From assembly GCF_036324505.1 (NCBI RefSeq), contig NC_086352.1, forward strand, positions 26,186,359-26,250,358: DNA of 64,000 nt, read 5' to 3'. Of the stretch, positions 12,159 through 24,672 are shown one piece after another. The notes below the pieces were generated by a model. The model was not told where the DNA came from. It saw only the letters and a list, made by a program, of their open reading frames with translations, and ran no database searches. Position numbers and translations under genes: made by a program. The DNA is from Eleginops maclovinus. Taxonomy: Eukaryota; Chordata; Actinopteri; Perciformes; Eleginopidae. Position 1 is the stretch's first letter. Each line of letters starts with the position of its first letter.

Positions 12159-12739
12159 TTACACCCCCAGGTTGCCTTTCTCCGCTGGCAGCAGTTTTTC
12201 CTTTGCTGAGTCCGGAGGGGGTCTGTTTGGGGTCCTCTTCATTTCTAAACTTTTGACCCAAGTGTAAGCTGAAGAGCCCCCAAGAACCATCATGTTACTG
12301 GTCCACCACAGCAGGCTTTTACTGGAGGAGTTGTACACCACTGCAATCACAGTCTGAGCACAGGCCTTTGCTGTACCTGAGACATTATGCGTGAGTGGAC
12401 TGGTAAACTTGATCTGGAGGCCTGTGACGTAGCCAATGGCAAAACCAAACACTCCTCCGAGCGTCATCATGCCCCAAAACCTGAGGTCAGAGGAGTGGCT
12501 GAAGCTGGCCAGACTACCCAGCTCTCCGAACAACAGAATGAGAGGCAGGAAGAGGACGCAGGCGTTAATGTTGTTGTAGTAGGACAGTTTCCAGATGTTT
12601 CCATCTACTGCTGGCATCACCTTTTTGGTGTAGATGGCGTTCAGAGAGACACATGCGCTGGCCACCACCCCAAAAAAGACGCCTGACCAGGAGAGGGTCC
12701 CCGTCATACCTTCCTGGTCCACACCAAGCCAGAATCCAC
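12159..12739 (-). CDS. slc35c1: slc35c1 coding exon 2 with stop
   Basis: The acceptor CATGCTTCTCAG precedes 12739. It begins [10 protein letters not shown] and ends KGNLGV then TAA at 12161-12159. It carries the second half of the transporter and the polar C-terminal tail ([12 protein letters not shown]), which is likely cytosolic. The intron between the two exons is 580 bases. Confidence 0.97.
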
Positions 12740-13839
12740 CTGAGAAGCATGGACACAAGCAGGACTGTGATAACACGATAGACAATAAAGTATTTTAACA
12801 CTATCAAGCTGCTGAGTTTTATCAAAAATATGGCAATATCTTCTTGCTGGTATTTTAACTTTATTAAATAGTATATTTTTATAATTCATTCCACATTTTA
12901 TTTAAGCTAGGTTTTGAATAGGTGTGTCGTGTTATTGTAAACAATGTAGTGAGTATGTCAAAAACTAACTAGTATACAAATCTATCCACTTGTTTTTCAT
13001 TATTTGGGCCTCGTTTACGTTTAGGACAATACTGTGCTTCAAAGTTTGTTGCAAAAGTTAGAAGAAGGCCCTTTATTCTTTTATCAAAACAATGAGAGCA
13101 CAAAGTCAGAGTTTGGTGTTGAAAACTTCACTGGCTTGAGGATAGTGCACGAAGATACATTGATTTCTGATACCTCTACTAAGAACCTGTTTTATTTAGA
13201 GTTATTCATCACATGTGCATAGTTTTGAAATGATTTACCTTACTATTAATCTAGCAAATAGAGATAAAAAGCTGCGACATCATCCACACACCCTACGGGA
13301 GGAAAGACCGTAAACGTACCTAGTATGACCCCACAGCACAGTATGGCTTGGAATGATGTGGTTTGCTTCAGGATGATGTACGACAACAGTACGTTGAAAA
13401 CTGTGCTGAGTGAACGACCGACCGTGTAGAAAGCCACTCCGACATGTTTTAGGCACAGATTGTTGAAGGTGATCATGCTGATGAACACAATGGACAGCGG
13501 GAGGACCTCCCGGGACGTTTTCAAGTCAAATTTGACCGACGGGAAGTCGATGAGACCCGGGCACAATTTGGACAGCAGCTGCATGAGCCAGCACAGTCCG
13601 ACAGTCACCAAACACTGGTAAAACGTGACAAACAACGGTGCGTCCAATTCTCGGTTGTCCAGCAGATAATTATTGAGGAACACCATTGTTATTGAAACAA
13701 ACCAGTACAGTGCAACCACAGTTCCTATCCGGATAGCCCGGAGTACGAACGTCTCTCCATGGCCGTCCGGGTACATCGTTTCCGAGCCGGATAGAGCCAT
13801 CCTCAGGATACTGGACCGCTTCAGCTGGGTCCTGTTCAT
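12159..13839 (-). CDS. slc35c1: GDP-fucose transporter 1, two coding exons, complete
   Basis: SLC35C1 is the Golgi antiporter that brings GDP-fucose into the lumen for fucosyltransferases, including those acting on Notch and selectin ligands; human loss causes CDG-IIc (LAD II). Exons 13320-13839 and 12739-12159 join as G|GT (phase 1) to give 366 residues, close to human (364). Starts [18 protein letters not shown], which matches the human N-terminus; an upstream in-frame GTG is not used. Ten hydrophobic segments follow. Landmarks: [39 protein letters not shown] (Arg142, the residue equal to human Arg147), [34 protein letters not shown] and GTAKACAQT near the end. No breaks. The gene is GC-richer than its flanks and lies in tandem with the pamr1-like gene. 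It is the best-supported gene here. Confidence 0.97.
13320..13839 (-). CDS. slc35c1: slc35c1 coding exon 1
   Basis: Codes residues 1-173 plus one base of codon 174, from the ATG at 13839. It ends GTC ATA CTA G before donor GTACGT (13319-13314). It covers the cytosolic N-terminus and the first membrane segments up to the conserved KQTTSF and CCGVILG stretch. Confidence 0.97.
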
Positions 13840-13959
13840 GGTTACAAATAGAGACACCCTGTCTAAAAACTGCAGTATTTATATGAGCTAATATGTAGCT
13901 ACAAGACCAACAGTGCTAACTACACGATACAAACATGACGACTGTGTTCCGCTAACACC

Positions 13960-14390
13960 AATAACAAAACAACTTCCGATTTAGATTTTCAGAATAAAAG
14001 CTACACGAATCCAAGCTTGAGCCAAACCAAGTTATTCATGAATAAATGACATGTAATTCCAGTTAAAAATCAAATTACAATGTGAGACCAGTTATACAGC
14101 TTTGGCAGAACAATTTAAATGAAACCCCTGTTGTGCCTTATCATACAAGCATGCATTCAAAATCAATCTCATTTGCATTTCGAGATGATATGTTTGGTGT
14201 TGTCACTGGGACAGTTTATTAGTGGCATGGCAAATATGTTTTCACATGGCCCAGCACAAAATGCGTACCTTGTATGTGGAGCCCATACCTTTGTCTAATC
14301 TTTAAATCTTAAACCGAACAGCAAAACAGTTTTTATCTTGAAGATAGACGCCAAGCCGGAACTCTTCTTAAGAACGACTTCCTCGTTTGA
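13960..14390 (-). promoter_or_regulatory. Likely slc35c1 promoter region with ETS-type motifs
   Basis: Upstream of the slc35c1 ATG. On the minus strand ATCGGAAGT lies at 13980-13972, an ETS/GABP-type site common in TATA-less housekeeping promoters. Further GGAA-core sites occur at about 14355 (GCCGGAACT, plus) and 14376 (CGACTTCC). No TATA box is obvious. The transcription start is not visible, so this is inference from position and motif. Confidence 0.3.
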
Positions 14391-14499
14391 ACTACCACTT
14401 ACATTTAAAGAGATAGTCATGGAGAAAGTGTCTTTGAATAAAAATCATAGTAGTGGCGTAGTTTAGTGGCCACATCGTTCCCGATGTATTCAAACTATT

Positions 14500-17400
14500 T
14501 ATGAGCTCTTGCTAATCAAAATAGTAATATTTAATATGTTTTACGCTGCACTACCTTGTGAGCTTTAGTCTAGTTGCATTTATCCTTTTATGTAGGAAAC
14601 ATGTTTTTAGTTTTAAATATAACATTACAAAATGTTTTGTCTTGATTATGTAGGCTGTGTTCAATGTTTAACAAGGGTTTCATACCTTCAGTTGATGGAG
14701 ATGCTGTATATCAGTCCAGCAGCCTATAGTGTCTATCGGGAAGTGTCTTGCCCTTTTTAACGGGCTGTCCTTTGCCTCCAGCTCTAAGGCATCTATACAG
14801 GTTGCTTTTATATGACATGCATTTCCTGGTATAAACGACCTGACAGAGGACATGTAAATTAGACAAACAATAACGAATATAACAATAATACAATAGTATG
14901 CAATTCAATAAAATAAAGGTCTTGCCCGTTTATCTTTCAGTGTAAAAACATGTTATGTTAAAGGGCTCAGAGTGCACCTTATTTTTATAATAAAGTTAGC
15001 GACATGCTGCAACCCTTGCTGTGCCCTTAACTTGGCCCGAAAGTCCAAAAACTAATTTATAAATGTTAGGCAGCCAAAGAAAAGAAAAAGGAAACATGAG
15101 TAATGACATGTCTTACAATGAACAGCAGATGTTTGAACAGTAAATAACCAGAAAAGGATTGAACAGTAGGAGTGACAATAAGACTGATGATTTGAAACTT
15201 TACAAAGAAGTTTTGTTATGGGGTCAATGGTTGAAGGGAGTGTTGTAATCATGCCAGTTGTAGTTTCAGGTCTAGTAGCTAGTCTTTTTTTTTCACAATG
15301 AAAACTCACGTAGCCTTATTTATTACTAAGCTTTATTTGGATCCGTTATTTGGTTTAGGTTTTTAATATTGTCATAAAGGGTTATCGACAGTAACAAATG
15401 AACATATAGTCTTTGTATTTAGGTTTAGATTTCCGTTTTATTTATTTATTGATGTTGTAGTAGAATAATTCAAACCCCAACGAGGATGGAGCACAAACAT
15501 GTACTGTATGTGAATGATTTAAATGTATTATTTTAAGTAGAGGTTTAAAGATACAAAAAATGCAATATTCATAATAAAAGCCATTTAATTTTAAACTCAT
15601 GGATGTGAAACTTTCATGACATATTTGGTGAGGACCCAAATCTAAGTGTGAACTTAGAGGAAACAACACCACCATATTTCCGTGTTAATGTTTTGTTGTT
15701 ATTCTTTTTTTCTTAGTATTAAAGTACATTTAATACAGGGTTCACAGGCAGGCAGAGGCATTCACAGGTCACTGTTAACTCTCCTGCACTAAACTCTAGA
15801 GACAGTAGGTGGCAGCAGACAATCAAAGTGGATAATGTGCTTTGCTGCAGGATTACTGTAGGGACTAGGGAACTCAAGCAAAGTCATACTATGATTATAT
15901 AGTTACGATCAGCTTATTTTTTATTTACTTGTTGATTGAAACCATATATAGTGAAACATTTTTTTATTGTAAATAAAATAAAATCTCAAAACGCCTCAAC
16001 CACAACAAAGATAAACAAAGATACATCTTTGTTTTTTATTGATTCATACACCAACCTTTTTTAATTTAGGTGACTTGATTGCCCTTCAGAAAAAGCAGAC
16101 CTAACATAAAGCACAGTGAAAATGCTTTTAGTCAAATCCAACCCTTATTCTATAAAATCATTCCTGGTTAATATTTTCAAACTAATGATATGTGCCTTTG
16201 CATGGTTGTGTTTATTTGACAGTGACAACAGAGGTTGTTGTGATTGATGCTGTTTTAGACCAGAAATCCCAGAGAACACCCATGTTTAGGTAATATTTTT
16301 AGCCCTCACACTACAGAACTAATTTTACCCATCAAGCATCTGTTGACTACGTTATGCACAGGTTAAACAACAAAAAAATAATAATATTAGTTTGTAGTTT
16401 TCTTGCTTATTTTTGCTAACTGAATACCTGTGTTACTGCTCGGCATTTCATTTTCTGCTCTGCTATTTTTTTTTTTACACTTTTCATGTTCCTTCAATAA
16501 CTGCCTACATTTATGATAACAGTGTTTAAAAAAGTGAGTAAACGTAGCCTAAAGAAAGTTAAACTTGGACCTTACTTTTCTGACAAGACCTTGTATCAAA
16601 CCCTGTCTTGGTGTTTTTGCAGGTTCTGTAAAATTGCTCCGTTTTCTGTTTGTGATATATTTTCTGCTACAGTACACAGCAAGTCACTTCTTTGGTGTAC
16701 CAGAGTTGGCTGCTGAGTGAGTAAGCAATGCTTGTGGTTTTATATATGCTCTCAGCAAGGATGTTATAAACTCAATCATCTTCCAAGAACACAAAAGCAG
16801 TATTTTTGCAGTATGACTCAGACTATGCAACACATCCATCAGGGGGTGTCTGACCCCTCATTGGGCTCCCTTTCGCTCAGACTTTGGAAGGGGAGAAATG
16901 TCCCACTGAAGCCAATTTACTATTCACAAGGAGGTCTGCCTCCCGACTCCTGTGAGCTATGTAGATTTACACACTTTATTAACAGGCACAAACATGGAGG
17001 GAGGATGCTGCTTGTTGTATCGTGGCTAATATAAGGCCCTTGAGCATCTGCACATAAGCATATACCACCATTTTAGTAAAAAGTTAATGTAGAACAAAAG
17101 AATGCCACACACTGTGCTCTTCACTTGCTGTCAGAGATATTTTTTTAACGTTGTCTGGTAATACACACCATCCACAACATATAGGAAACAAGCATTAAGT
17201 AGTCTCAAAACTGAAAATTAAGAGGAAAATAATACTAACATGAGTACCACACGGACTACGTTTCTGTGTTGTATAGAGAAATAATACAACTAGTATTTAT
17301 AACAATACAAACTCGTGTCAAATTTGATCGGTAGGTTATCTATTAACAGCATTAAAATATGCTACCTTAGCTTTGTTAGGAAGACTTCTTGGCACATATC

Positions 17401-17575
17401 AATCAAAAGATAAAACTGCTTTCACGTGCCACACTTTGCACTAAAGTGATGGTTGTTCAAAATTATTTTTATAGAAGTGTCTCTCTTTGAATTTCTCAAG
17501 AGTCAACGAGAAATCCACCATGGTGTGGCACCAACAGCATACACAATCTTGTTGAATCCAACAATGCTTTTGTAA
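14500..17575. other. Gene-poor interval
   Basis: AT-rich DNA with scattered short open frames. None has splice sites plus a recognisable product. I see nothing that I can name. Confidence 0.4.
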
Positions 17576-17689
17576 AAACAGCGCTTTATTAACCCGTGGG
17601 AGACATTTTGTTTATTGTAGGCATGTCAGCTTACAAAGTTATAACTTGTTGGAAGTGATTATCACAGCACTGTTGTTGTTCTTTGTTTG

Positions 17690-17775
17690 AATCTTTATCG
17701 TTTATTGCACTTGATGCAAGTCGTTCTGGATAAAAGTGTCAGCTGAATACAATGTAATGTAATGATGAGCAACAA
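17690..17775. repeat. Tail of a common fish interspersed repeat
   Basis: The string GTCGTTCTGGATAAAAGTGT, then CAGCTGAATACAATGTAATG, resembles the widespread fish repeat tail (tcgctttggataaaagcgtctgctaaatg..., ending in ATG/TAATG repeats). The 5' limit of the element is not clear. Confidence 0.5.
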
Positions 17776-18212
17776 CTGGAGGCTCATGACCATGCAGAGA
17801 AAGGAGTAGTTTCTTAAAAAAAATAAACATGACAACAGAAAAAATGTCAAAACTAATCAACAAACCGCTGTAGTTGAGCTTGCGAACCAAACCAAGACAC
17901 AGATTCACAGAAAGCTGCCACCGATTTCTCTTTCAACAGTCCTGTGGCATTTGGTCTATCTGACCAAATAGCATTTGGAAGGTTTTTATCTCACACACAC
18001 AATAAAATAAACATTTATATACAGAGGAATAGATATAATTATAATATAATTATTTTTCTGACATATGAGCACACATGACATCAACTTCAATATCATCTGA
18101 TGAGTCCACTCTACAGTTAAGTCATTATCGATGACTTAAATGACATGCATCAACATAACATACAGAATTCCAAGTAATTGTGACTTTCTTTACAGATACA
18201 GATATTTACAGA

Positions 18213-18262
18213 TAGTTTTATGTTGTTCTACAGACAGGTGTCTGTAGAACAACATAAAACTA
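18213..18262. repeat. Near-perfect 50-bp palindrome (24-bp arms, 2-bp centre)
   Basis: The left arm 18213-18236 (TAGTTTTATGTTGTTCTACA then GACA) is the exact reverse complement of the right arm 18239-18262, with GG between them. The arms have no mismatch. With almost no loop it could form a cruciform. It sits in non-coding DNA and no open frame uses it. It could be a foldback made by replication template switching, a residue of an inverted-repeat element, or an assembly artefact. Confidence 0.95.
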
Positions 18263-18299
18263 CAAAAGCTGAAAAAAGCTTTTATGCTATTATTCGACC

Positions 18300-21200
18300 A
18301 GGTCCACTGATACATTATTAATTGGTACAGGGCCCAGTGAAGTCAAGGAAGCCACTTTTTCCCAGACAAAAGACAATGGAGCTCCTTTTTACTAGATCCA
18401 TTGGTTTTTATTATTTATGACACCACTATCATCAAATTTCAGTCGCACTGCATGCCTAACCAGGGTTGTACTGGTTTATATGTAATGCTGGACATTACAT
18501 ATACAATTACAATGATTCTTCCAGCAAGTGGGGTGAATGGATATAAGGCCAGCGAGGGTACGCTGTATGGTACAATCCGCAGGGCAGCTTAATTTCAAAC
18601 ACATATAATCCTCCTTTGTGGACCAAAGCCATGGTTTCCAGGCTATTCCGCTTTTACTACTTTGATCAACCTCTGCGTTCTCGCTGTCTAAGGAAAAGCA
18701 GGAAGTTGTCTTCATGTATGACTTCTTTTTTTTTTTTACAGTTGGGGTGTTATAGTATAGGGCTTAAAGAAAATAAATATGATTGATGATTATACTCAAA
18801 GGGAAATTAATGCTTAATCCTATTTTATAATGTATAATTTACAAAAAAACAAAAATCTACAGCCTTGGGGTGGTGGGAACTTTTTGCTTTAACTTTTTGA
18901 GCTGTAAAATAAATGCGGGATAAACAGCATGTGTAACTAAACTACATATTTTAATAGTTTTATGGCACTGTTGCTTTCCATATACATCTCTTCAGTGTAT
19001 CATATTTAGGAGTAATTTAATCAAATTACTAGGTTGACCTACATTAGCAGGATGAATAAAAATGCTAACCAATTTGTTCTATTACACTGGCAAAATACCA
19101 ATGTTGCAATGTCTTCCCTCTCTCATAAAATCAATAACTTTTTGGAACAATTTCAGAAAAAAATCTCAATTCATGTTTGAGTTGTTTAAGTGTTTATGCT
19201 GCTGGAGTCGGCCAGGATTTCTTCTCCACAACTGTTACTTTTCAGTGCTTCTAAAGCCACTCCCGATGGTGAGAATTAAAGTGAAAGGCATTTGATCAAG
19301 GGGACACTTCTTTGGCCATCCTGGTACATAAAACATCCTGTCCCCGTAAGACTCTTAGCGCCAAGAAAGAAGGACATCTTCCTAAAGAACTAAGACCATT
19401 AAACATGAATAAGCTATGCTCTCAGAATTAAATAGCACCAAAGAGCTATTAAGAATCCCTTTAACTATTCAGTATAAGCTGGCCATCGTCCTCTTAGCTC
19501 TGCAACATGAAATACAGCTGCACTATACAGTATATGCTGATGTAATTCTTGTCACTGTTGGACTGACATGTTGGCTTTGTTCAGCTGACTCCAAACCCGT
19601 AATAAGAGAACCAGATGTGTGTGATTACTCAACCTTCAGTGACGAGAAGCAATAATATTGTTGAGCAGCGAGATGACAATGGTGCTGCCATTCTGTTCAG
19701 ATTCTCCCCACATCCATCCAGTGGTGCACTCAGGCTGTGTTGGGGAAAAGGGAAAACAAAAATCATGCATGCTACATGCGATGGGGCATGAGCGTGCAGA
19801 GGGTTTTCAAGCAGCTTTTGTGGCATGGACTTTTTTTGTAGCTTTTTCCGATTTGAGAGACACATTTTCACCACTGGAAGGCAATCCACAATAACACACA
19901 CTCAAAACTCCAAATAAATTCTATCCCAGCTCTGTGTCGGCTGTTGAAGTATGTCTTGTAGCGATGTTTGTGAAGATGATGAAGAAGTCTCCGGAGACAC
20001 CAGCTTGTATATAATAAGGTTTATTACAAACAGCATAGTATCATACACCAACACGGGCAATACGAGGTTCCCAGAGCCAATTGTGGAAGTCCCCCGAACT
20101 CTCTTTTTGCATACAATTTATAGGAGAAATGTGTGTGCGTGTCCAATGTGTGTGTCCCCAAAGGAGGTGATCAATAACAATGTGTGCCCCACTAAAGTGA
20201 CATGTATATGTTCATGGGGACCACCTGACATATTCCAGATGTTGTTATGCAACATCCTATGGCACCCCATTCTCCCTGAACAACATTTTCTCTGCAATCT
20301 CTATGACCTCAGAGAGTAACTAACTGTATATATGAACTGATTTAATACACCACACTGTTAATGTCAATAGTTAACTGAAAAGCTAACAAGTTCATCATAT
20401 CTACTGAAAGGAGAATATAATATTTAACATTAAGGGGTATTTAGCAGTAGTAGTCAGTAAGTGTTGTGTTTGTAGCTGGATTGTGCTGCCTCCAAGAGGC
20501 CGAAAGTATAGATTATTCCATATTTTGTAAGTCACCATATCTTTTAATATTGCTGCAACACATTGAGATAATTTCAAATTGTATATAGCAGTAGAAATAT
20601 TGACCTTGGGGAAAATATAAGTCCCTAATGTAGGGATAACGAGCAATCTATTTCAATTATGTTTCTTACTTTAAATGGTAATGAACTAAATAAAGCATAC
20701 AGGTATTGTTAAAGTTGTTGTTCTGATCTTGTGAATCATTTCTAGTGAGTTAAGTTAATTCCTCCTGTAGAATTGAACATGGCATACATGCGCTCATGAG
20801 TGCACTACAAAGGTCACCAGCAGACTACCTCACTGAGTGACTCACTGGTTACAACAGTGCTAATGAAGCTAAAGTGGTTGTGTACTGCACGCTTGCGTTT
20901 CCACTTCCCTGCACTGCTGCCCAAGGGCTTGGTTAATTATCTCCTTTGTTTAAAATTGTTCTCACACCAGCTTTGAATGTGCTGTTAGCGGGGTGAGTGA
21001 GTAGTTTGTGCTTGATCAATAATAGGACTCCTGTGTAGCAGTAAGAAAATCCCACTTTCACTCACTGTTTTTTTCTTGCAGTTAATCTCTTCAGATCATT
21101 TCACCTTTAACACTTCCCTGCTTTCCTGTCTGTGATAGGTTGTTCTCCAAACCCATTACTGCAGAATAATTAACAATTACTTTTTGAAATTTGAGGTGAT

Positions 21201-22584
21201 AGCAAGAAACACATTGTTAGTTTTACATACATTGACTATATATTTACATCAGTAGATTTACATTGTTCTAGTGTCTTCTTTTGGCATAGCGCTTTATTTA
21301 GCAATGGAAGGACTTTCCCTGTCTCTTCAGCTGTTTCTGGCTTTTGAGGTGAATTACCATATTGGGAGGTTTGTGGTTATTAGTGTTGACCTTTGTAACC
21401 ACATCTAGGACTTTAGAAGAGAGAACAGGTGGTTGGTATAAAGCAAACCATTTATGTTTAAGGCCTGGTTGTGGTACCATACAAAAAGTATGATGATCCG
21501 TTATGGCTAAGATTTGAACATAACTCAGTGCTTCCACTTGAGATTCTTCTATCTGGTTCTGTAGCCAGTAAACAGACCAAATACGACAATAAGACATTTT
21601 CTTGATTGACAGGTTACTTGATACACCAAACCACAAAGATCTGAAAATATAACAACAATGTTTAAACATTTCTGATCCACAGCTAGCGAGTGGTTCTGGC
21701 TGATTTAAAAAGATTAATTAATCCACAATGAATCCCTCTAAACGAGACGCCACATCTTTGGACCAGAATTCTGATGAGAGCTTGAACAAAACCACAAAAC
21801 TTTGAAATGTGGTGCTGGAAGGAGGCATTGGCTACTTTAGATTCGACGCGGACCACATTCCTAAAGCAGCCCTGGGATGGACTCCATCTGGAAAGAGAAC
21901 ACATGGAGGCCAAAAACAACATAAAAGAGAAATCCAACTTTGAAACTAAAGTCTAACTTGGTGCGAGGCACAACATGCTACAAGGTAGCACCAGTTGTAA
22001 AGAAATAGTCACATCCCTAATGTTGAACAGGCTATGTTTGAAAGGAACACAAAAACACGCTTTTTATTTATTTACCTCATGCAGGTGGTATGTTGAATGA
22101 CTGAATAACATGAAGTTGTGTGAATGCATGTAAATAGATTGTATTCATACTCCGACACAATTACAAACAACAACAATATCAAAATGATAATTGAACAACT
22201 TACTGATCAAACAGAGTAGAAAAGAGAAGCAAGACAATGAATCAGTCAATATTTTGATTGATTACAAAACAACAAGAATTCAATCCTCGAAAAAACTATT
22301 ATTTTGTAAGCCATGATAATTCAGATTCATAATGTGCGATAGAAATCTTAATGTTCTTCATTTTTGTCTGACACACAAAGGGTGTACATCTGATTTTTCG
22401 TGCTCCTCTCCTAAGTTGCATTTGGGATTTAAATACTTTTGATGTTTCATCTCCTGCGTCACCAAATCCCTCAAAATCAGTCCCCAGGGAAAACAACTCA
22501 TCAGTATGAAAAGACAAATGATTGAATAAATGGGTCGGGCTTTTATGTGTGTGCACTCACATTAATAGTGTGTTTATGGGGGAA
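18300..22584. other. Gene-poor interval with unidentified repeat-like stretches
   Basis: No gene recognised. The block 19930-20330 has an LTR-like feel (TATAATAAGGTTTATTACAA near 20007) and the block 21298-21937 has two long minus frames that could be a decayed mobile element. I cannot match either to a named family. Confidence 0.3.
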
Positions 22585-22589
22585 TATAG

Positions 22590-22925
22590 TGTGATGTGGC
22601 GGTGGTGGCGAGCTGGTTAAAAATAAGCTTTATTTTTCATTATCTCGTGGCCAAGCCACCTTTTCTGCTGACATACTGAAATATTGATGTGGAATAAATT
22701 CCCGTCTAATTAGAGTGGCTGAATTAATCGGGAAGCGTTTAATTAGCAGAGTTTTCTTTTTCAGTCGAGGAGAGGTTTTGATCCGAGCCATATGGTTGCT
22801 CCCTCTGATGTGCCGTGGTTCACAGGCTTTTAAATATGAATCATTTTTGTGAGAAGTGTCAATTAAAATTAGCTATCTGGTGTCAGGAGGTAAATTGTGA
22901 CAGACACGGGCACCCTAATGTCATT
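22590..22925. promoter_or_regulatory. Candidate conserved non-coding element with homeodomain sites
   Basis: A block of higher complexity than its flanks, with no coding frame. It is rich in homeodomain cores: GTCTAATTAGAG at about 22704, GAATTAATCG at about 22721, TTTAATTAGC at about 22738, and AATTAAAATTAGC at about 22860. The look is that of a developmental enhancer. This is inferred from texture only; no alignment was possible. Confidence 0.3.
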
Positions 22926-24672
22926 ACCTAAGGTATTTTAAATACTTGAATATATCCTGTTATGTTAACTGGACGAATGCCAAAGGTTGATTTAAGGGAC
23001 ATTTGGATTAAGTTATAAGGGTAAACAGGTCATAGGGATAAGCAAAAAAAAAAGGGGGATCCTTGTCAGGCATACAGTGAGAAAGTCCCCTTCTGTCATG
23101 TTTTCTACTGTATGTTTATTTTATAGCTGGTCTTGTACTGTAGTACAGTAAGTAGTAAGTTATCCAAAATAAAAACATAAGAGTACAAAACCATAGGAGC
23201 TCAGTGAGATTATATATACACAGAGCATTGCCTGAATGAACAGCAAACATACTTTATTATGCTATCAATAAAAATGTGTTATCAACAAATAATTGCAGGC
23301 CAGGGTTGATTAAACTGTCATTAGGTTTACAGATATTAGGTTATTTACCTACTTATAGAACAAGTTCAAATATTAACCTTATGATAGCTCTAGATTGAAA
23401 TAAGAGACCTAGAACATTCATACAATTCATTGTGAGTGGAACATGAATGTTTGTACCAGCATTTGTATAATCGTATTATTTCATAAGGATATTTACCCTG
23501 GGAACCATGAATTTTAAAATGTTTAAATATGCATCAATTATTAAATGAGAACTTTAATAAAAGTCTTAAGATTTCACTTTCTACAAACCATGAAGTCCTT
23601 TAACATATTTTATAGCATCCATCCAATAGTCCTCCCATTAAGCACACACTAAATAAAATATATAGTATATTGGTCCTTGACAACTTTGCTGCTGCTTCTT
23701 ATATAGATGTGTGTCTTGCTCAATGAAATAGCTATACTTTTTAATAAAAGGTATTTCTTCAGCTTGCCAGGTTTTAAGGATACCTCTGACAGAGAACTCA
23801 AGACATCCAAAAACTAAGACAGACATAAGAGGCATACTCTCTGAAACTACTGTAGCTTATCAAAGTTTTTCTGCCGGTTTAAAGAAATACTGATGTGTCT
23901 GATAGGGCGAAAAAAGTATTTATTGTGCATGTGCAGAGACATAACAAAATAATTTTAAGTTGGAAAATGTCCGTGGCATAATCTTTGGCATTTACACAAA
24001 GGAAAAATCAATACTCAAACACAAATTAACAAAGAAGATATAAAAAACAGTTTAGACGAGTTTTGACGATAGGATAGCAAATAAATAATAACTTGGCATT
24101 TAAATAAAATCAACTGGTAGGCATGAAATTTAAAATTGCACAATTTGCGAAACACATTGATAAAGTTTCAAGCAATACTCTAAGATAATACAGTTATTGT
24201 GAAATATATTGCACATTAACGTTATCCAAGTGTGTGTTTGTCCATTAATGTGCAAACTCACCGTTCCACCAGGTATTTCATTGATGAGACAGTTAAACAA
24301 CAATCTGCTTTACTGTCACCAGCCCATCAGTGAAAAGTGGGATGAAGAAAATAAAGATGGCAGGGCAGTCATTGGTGCAATTTATGACTTGTATCTTATT
24401 GTACTGTATTGCTGGAGTAGTAGATGCATACCGATGACTGTCACATAAACTGTATCAGCAAATGTTTGGACATAGTCTTACTACATGATTACAGAACAAC
24501 AACTTATCTGGTTGCAAAGAAAAACATAATAATACTTATTCATAATGTATGATTTTTAAGCAGAGCATGTGAAGTTATTGGGATATGTTTCCGTCTTACT
24601 TTAACATTTCCATCCAACTCACAAAATAGTCCATATCTTCCACAGTTTATCCAAGTTTATATTACAGTTATC
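22926..24672. other. Gene-poor AT-rich interval
   Basis: No coding or RNA feature recognised. Short open frames here have no supporting splice sites or family likeness. Confidence 0.4.

Noticed and set aside
13840..13857. Longer slc35c1 start at 13857
   Set aside because: The codon is GTG; the ATG at 13839 matches the conserved MNR..LKRS N-terminus.
21298..21937. Two long minus frames of 123 and 84 codons
   Set aside because: No family likeness, no splice context; at best a decayed mobile element that I cannot name.
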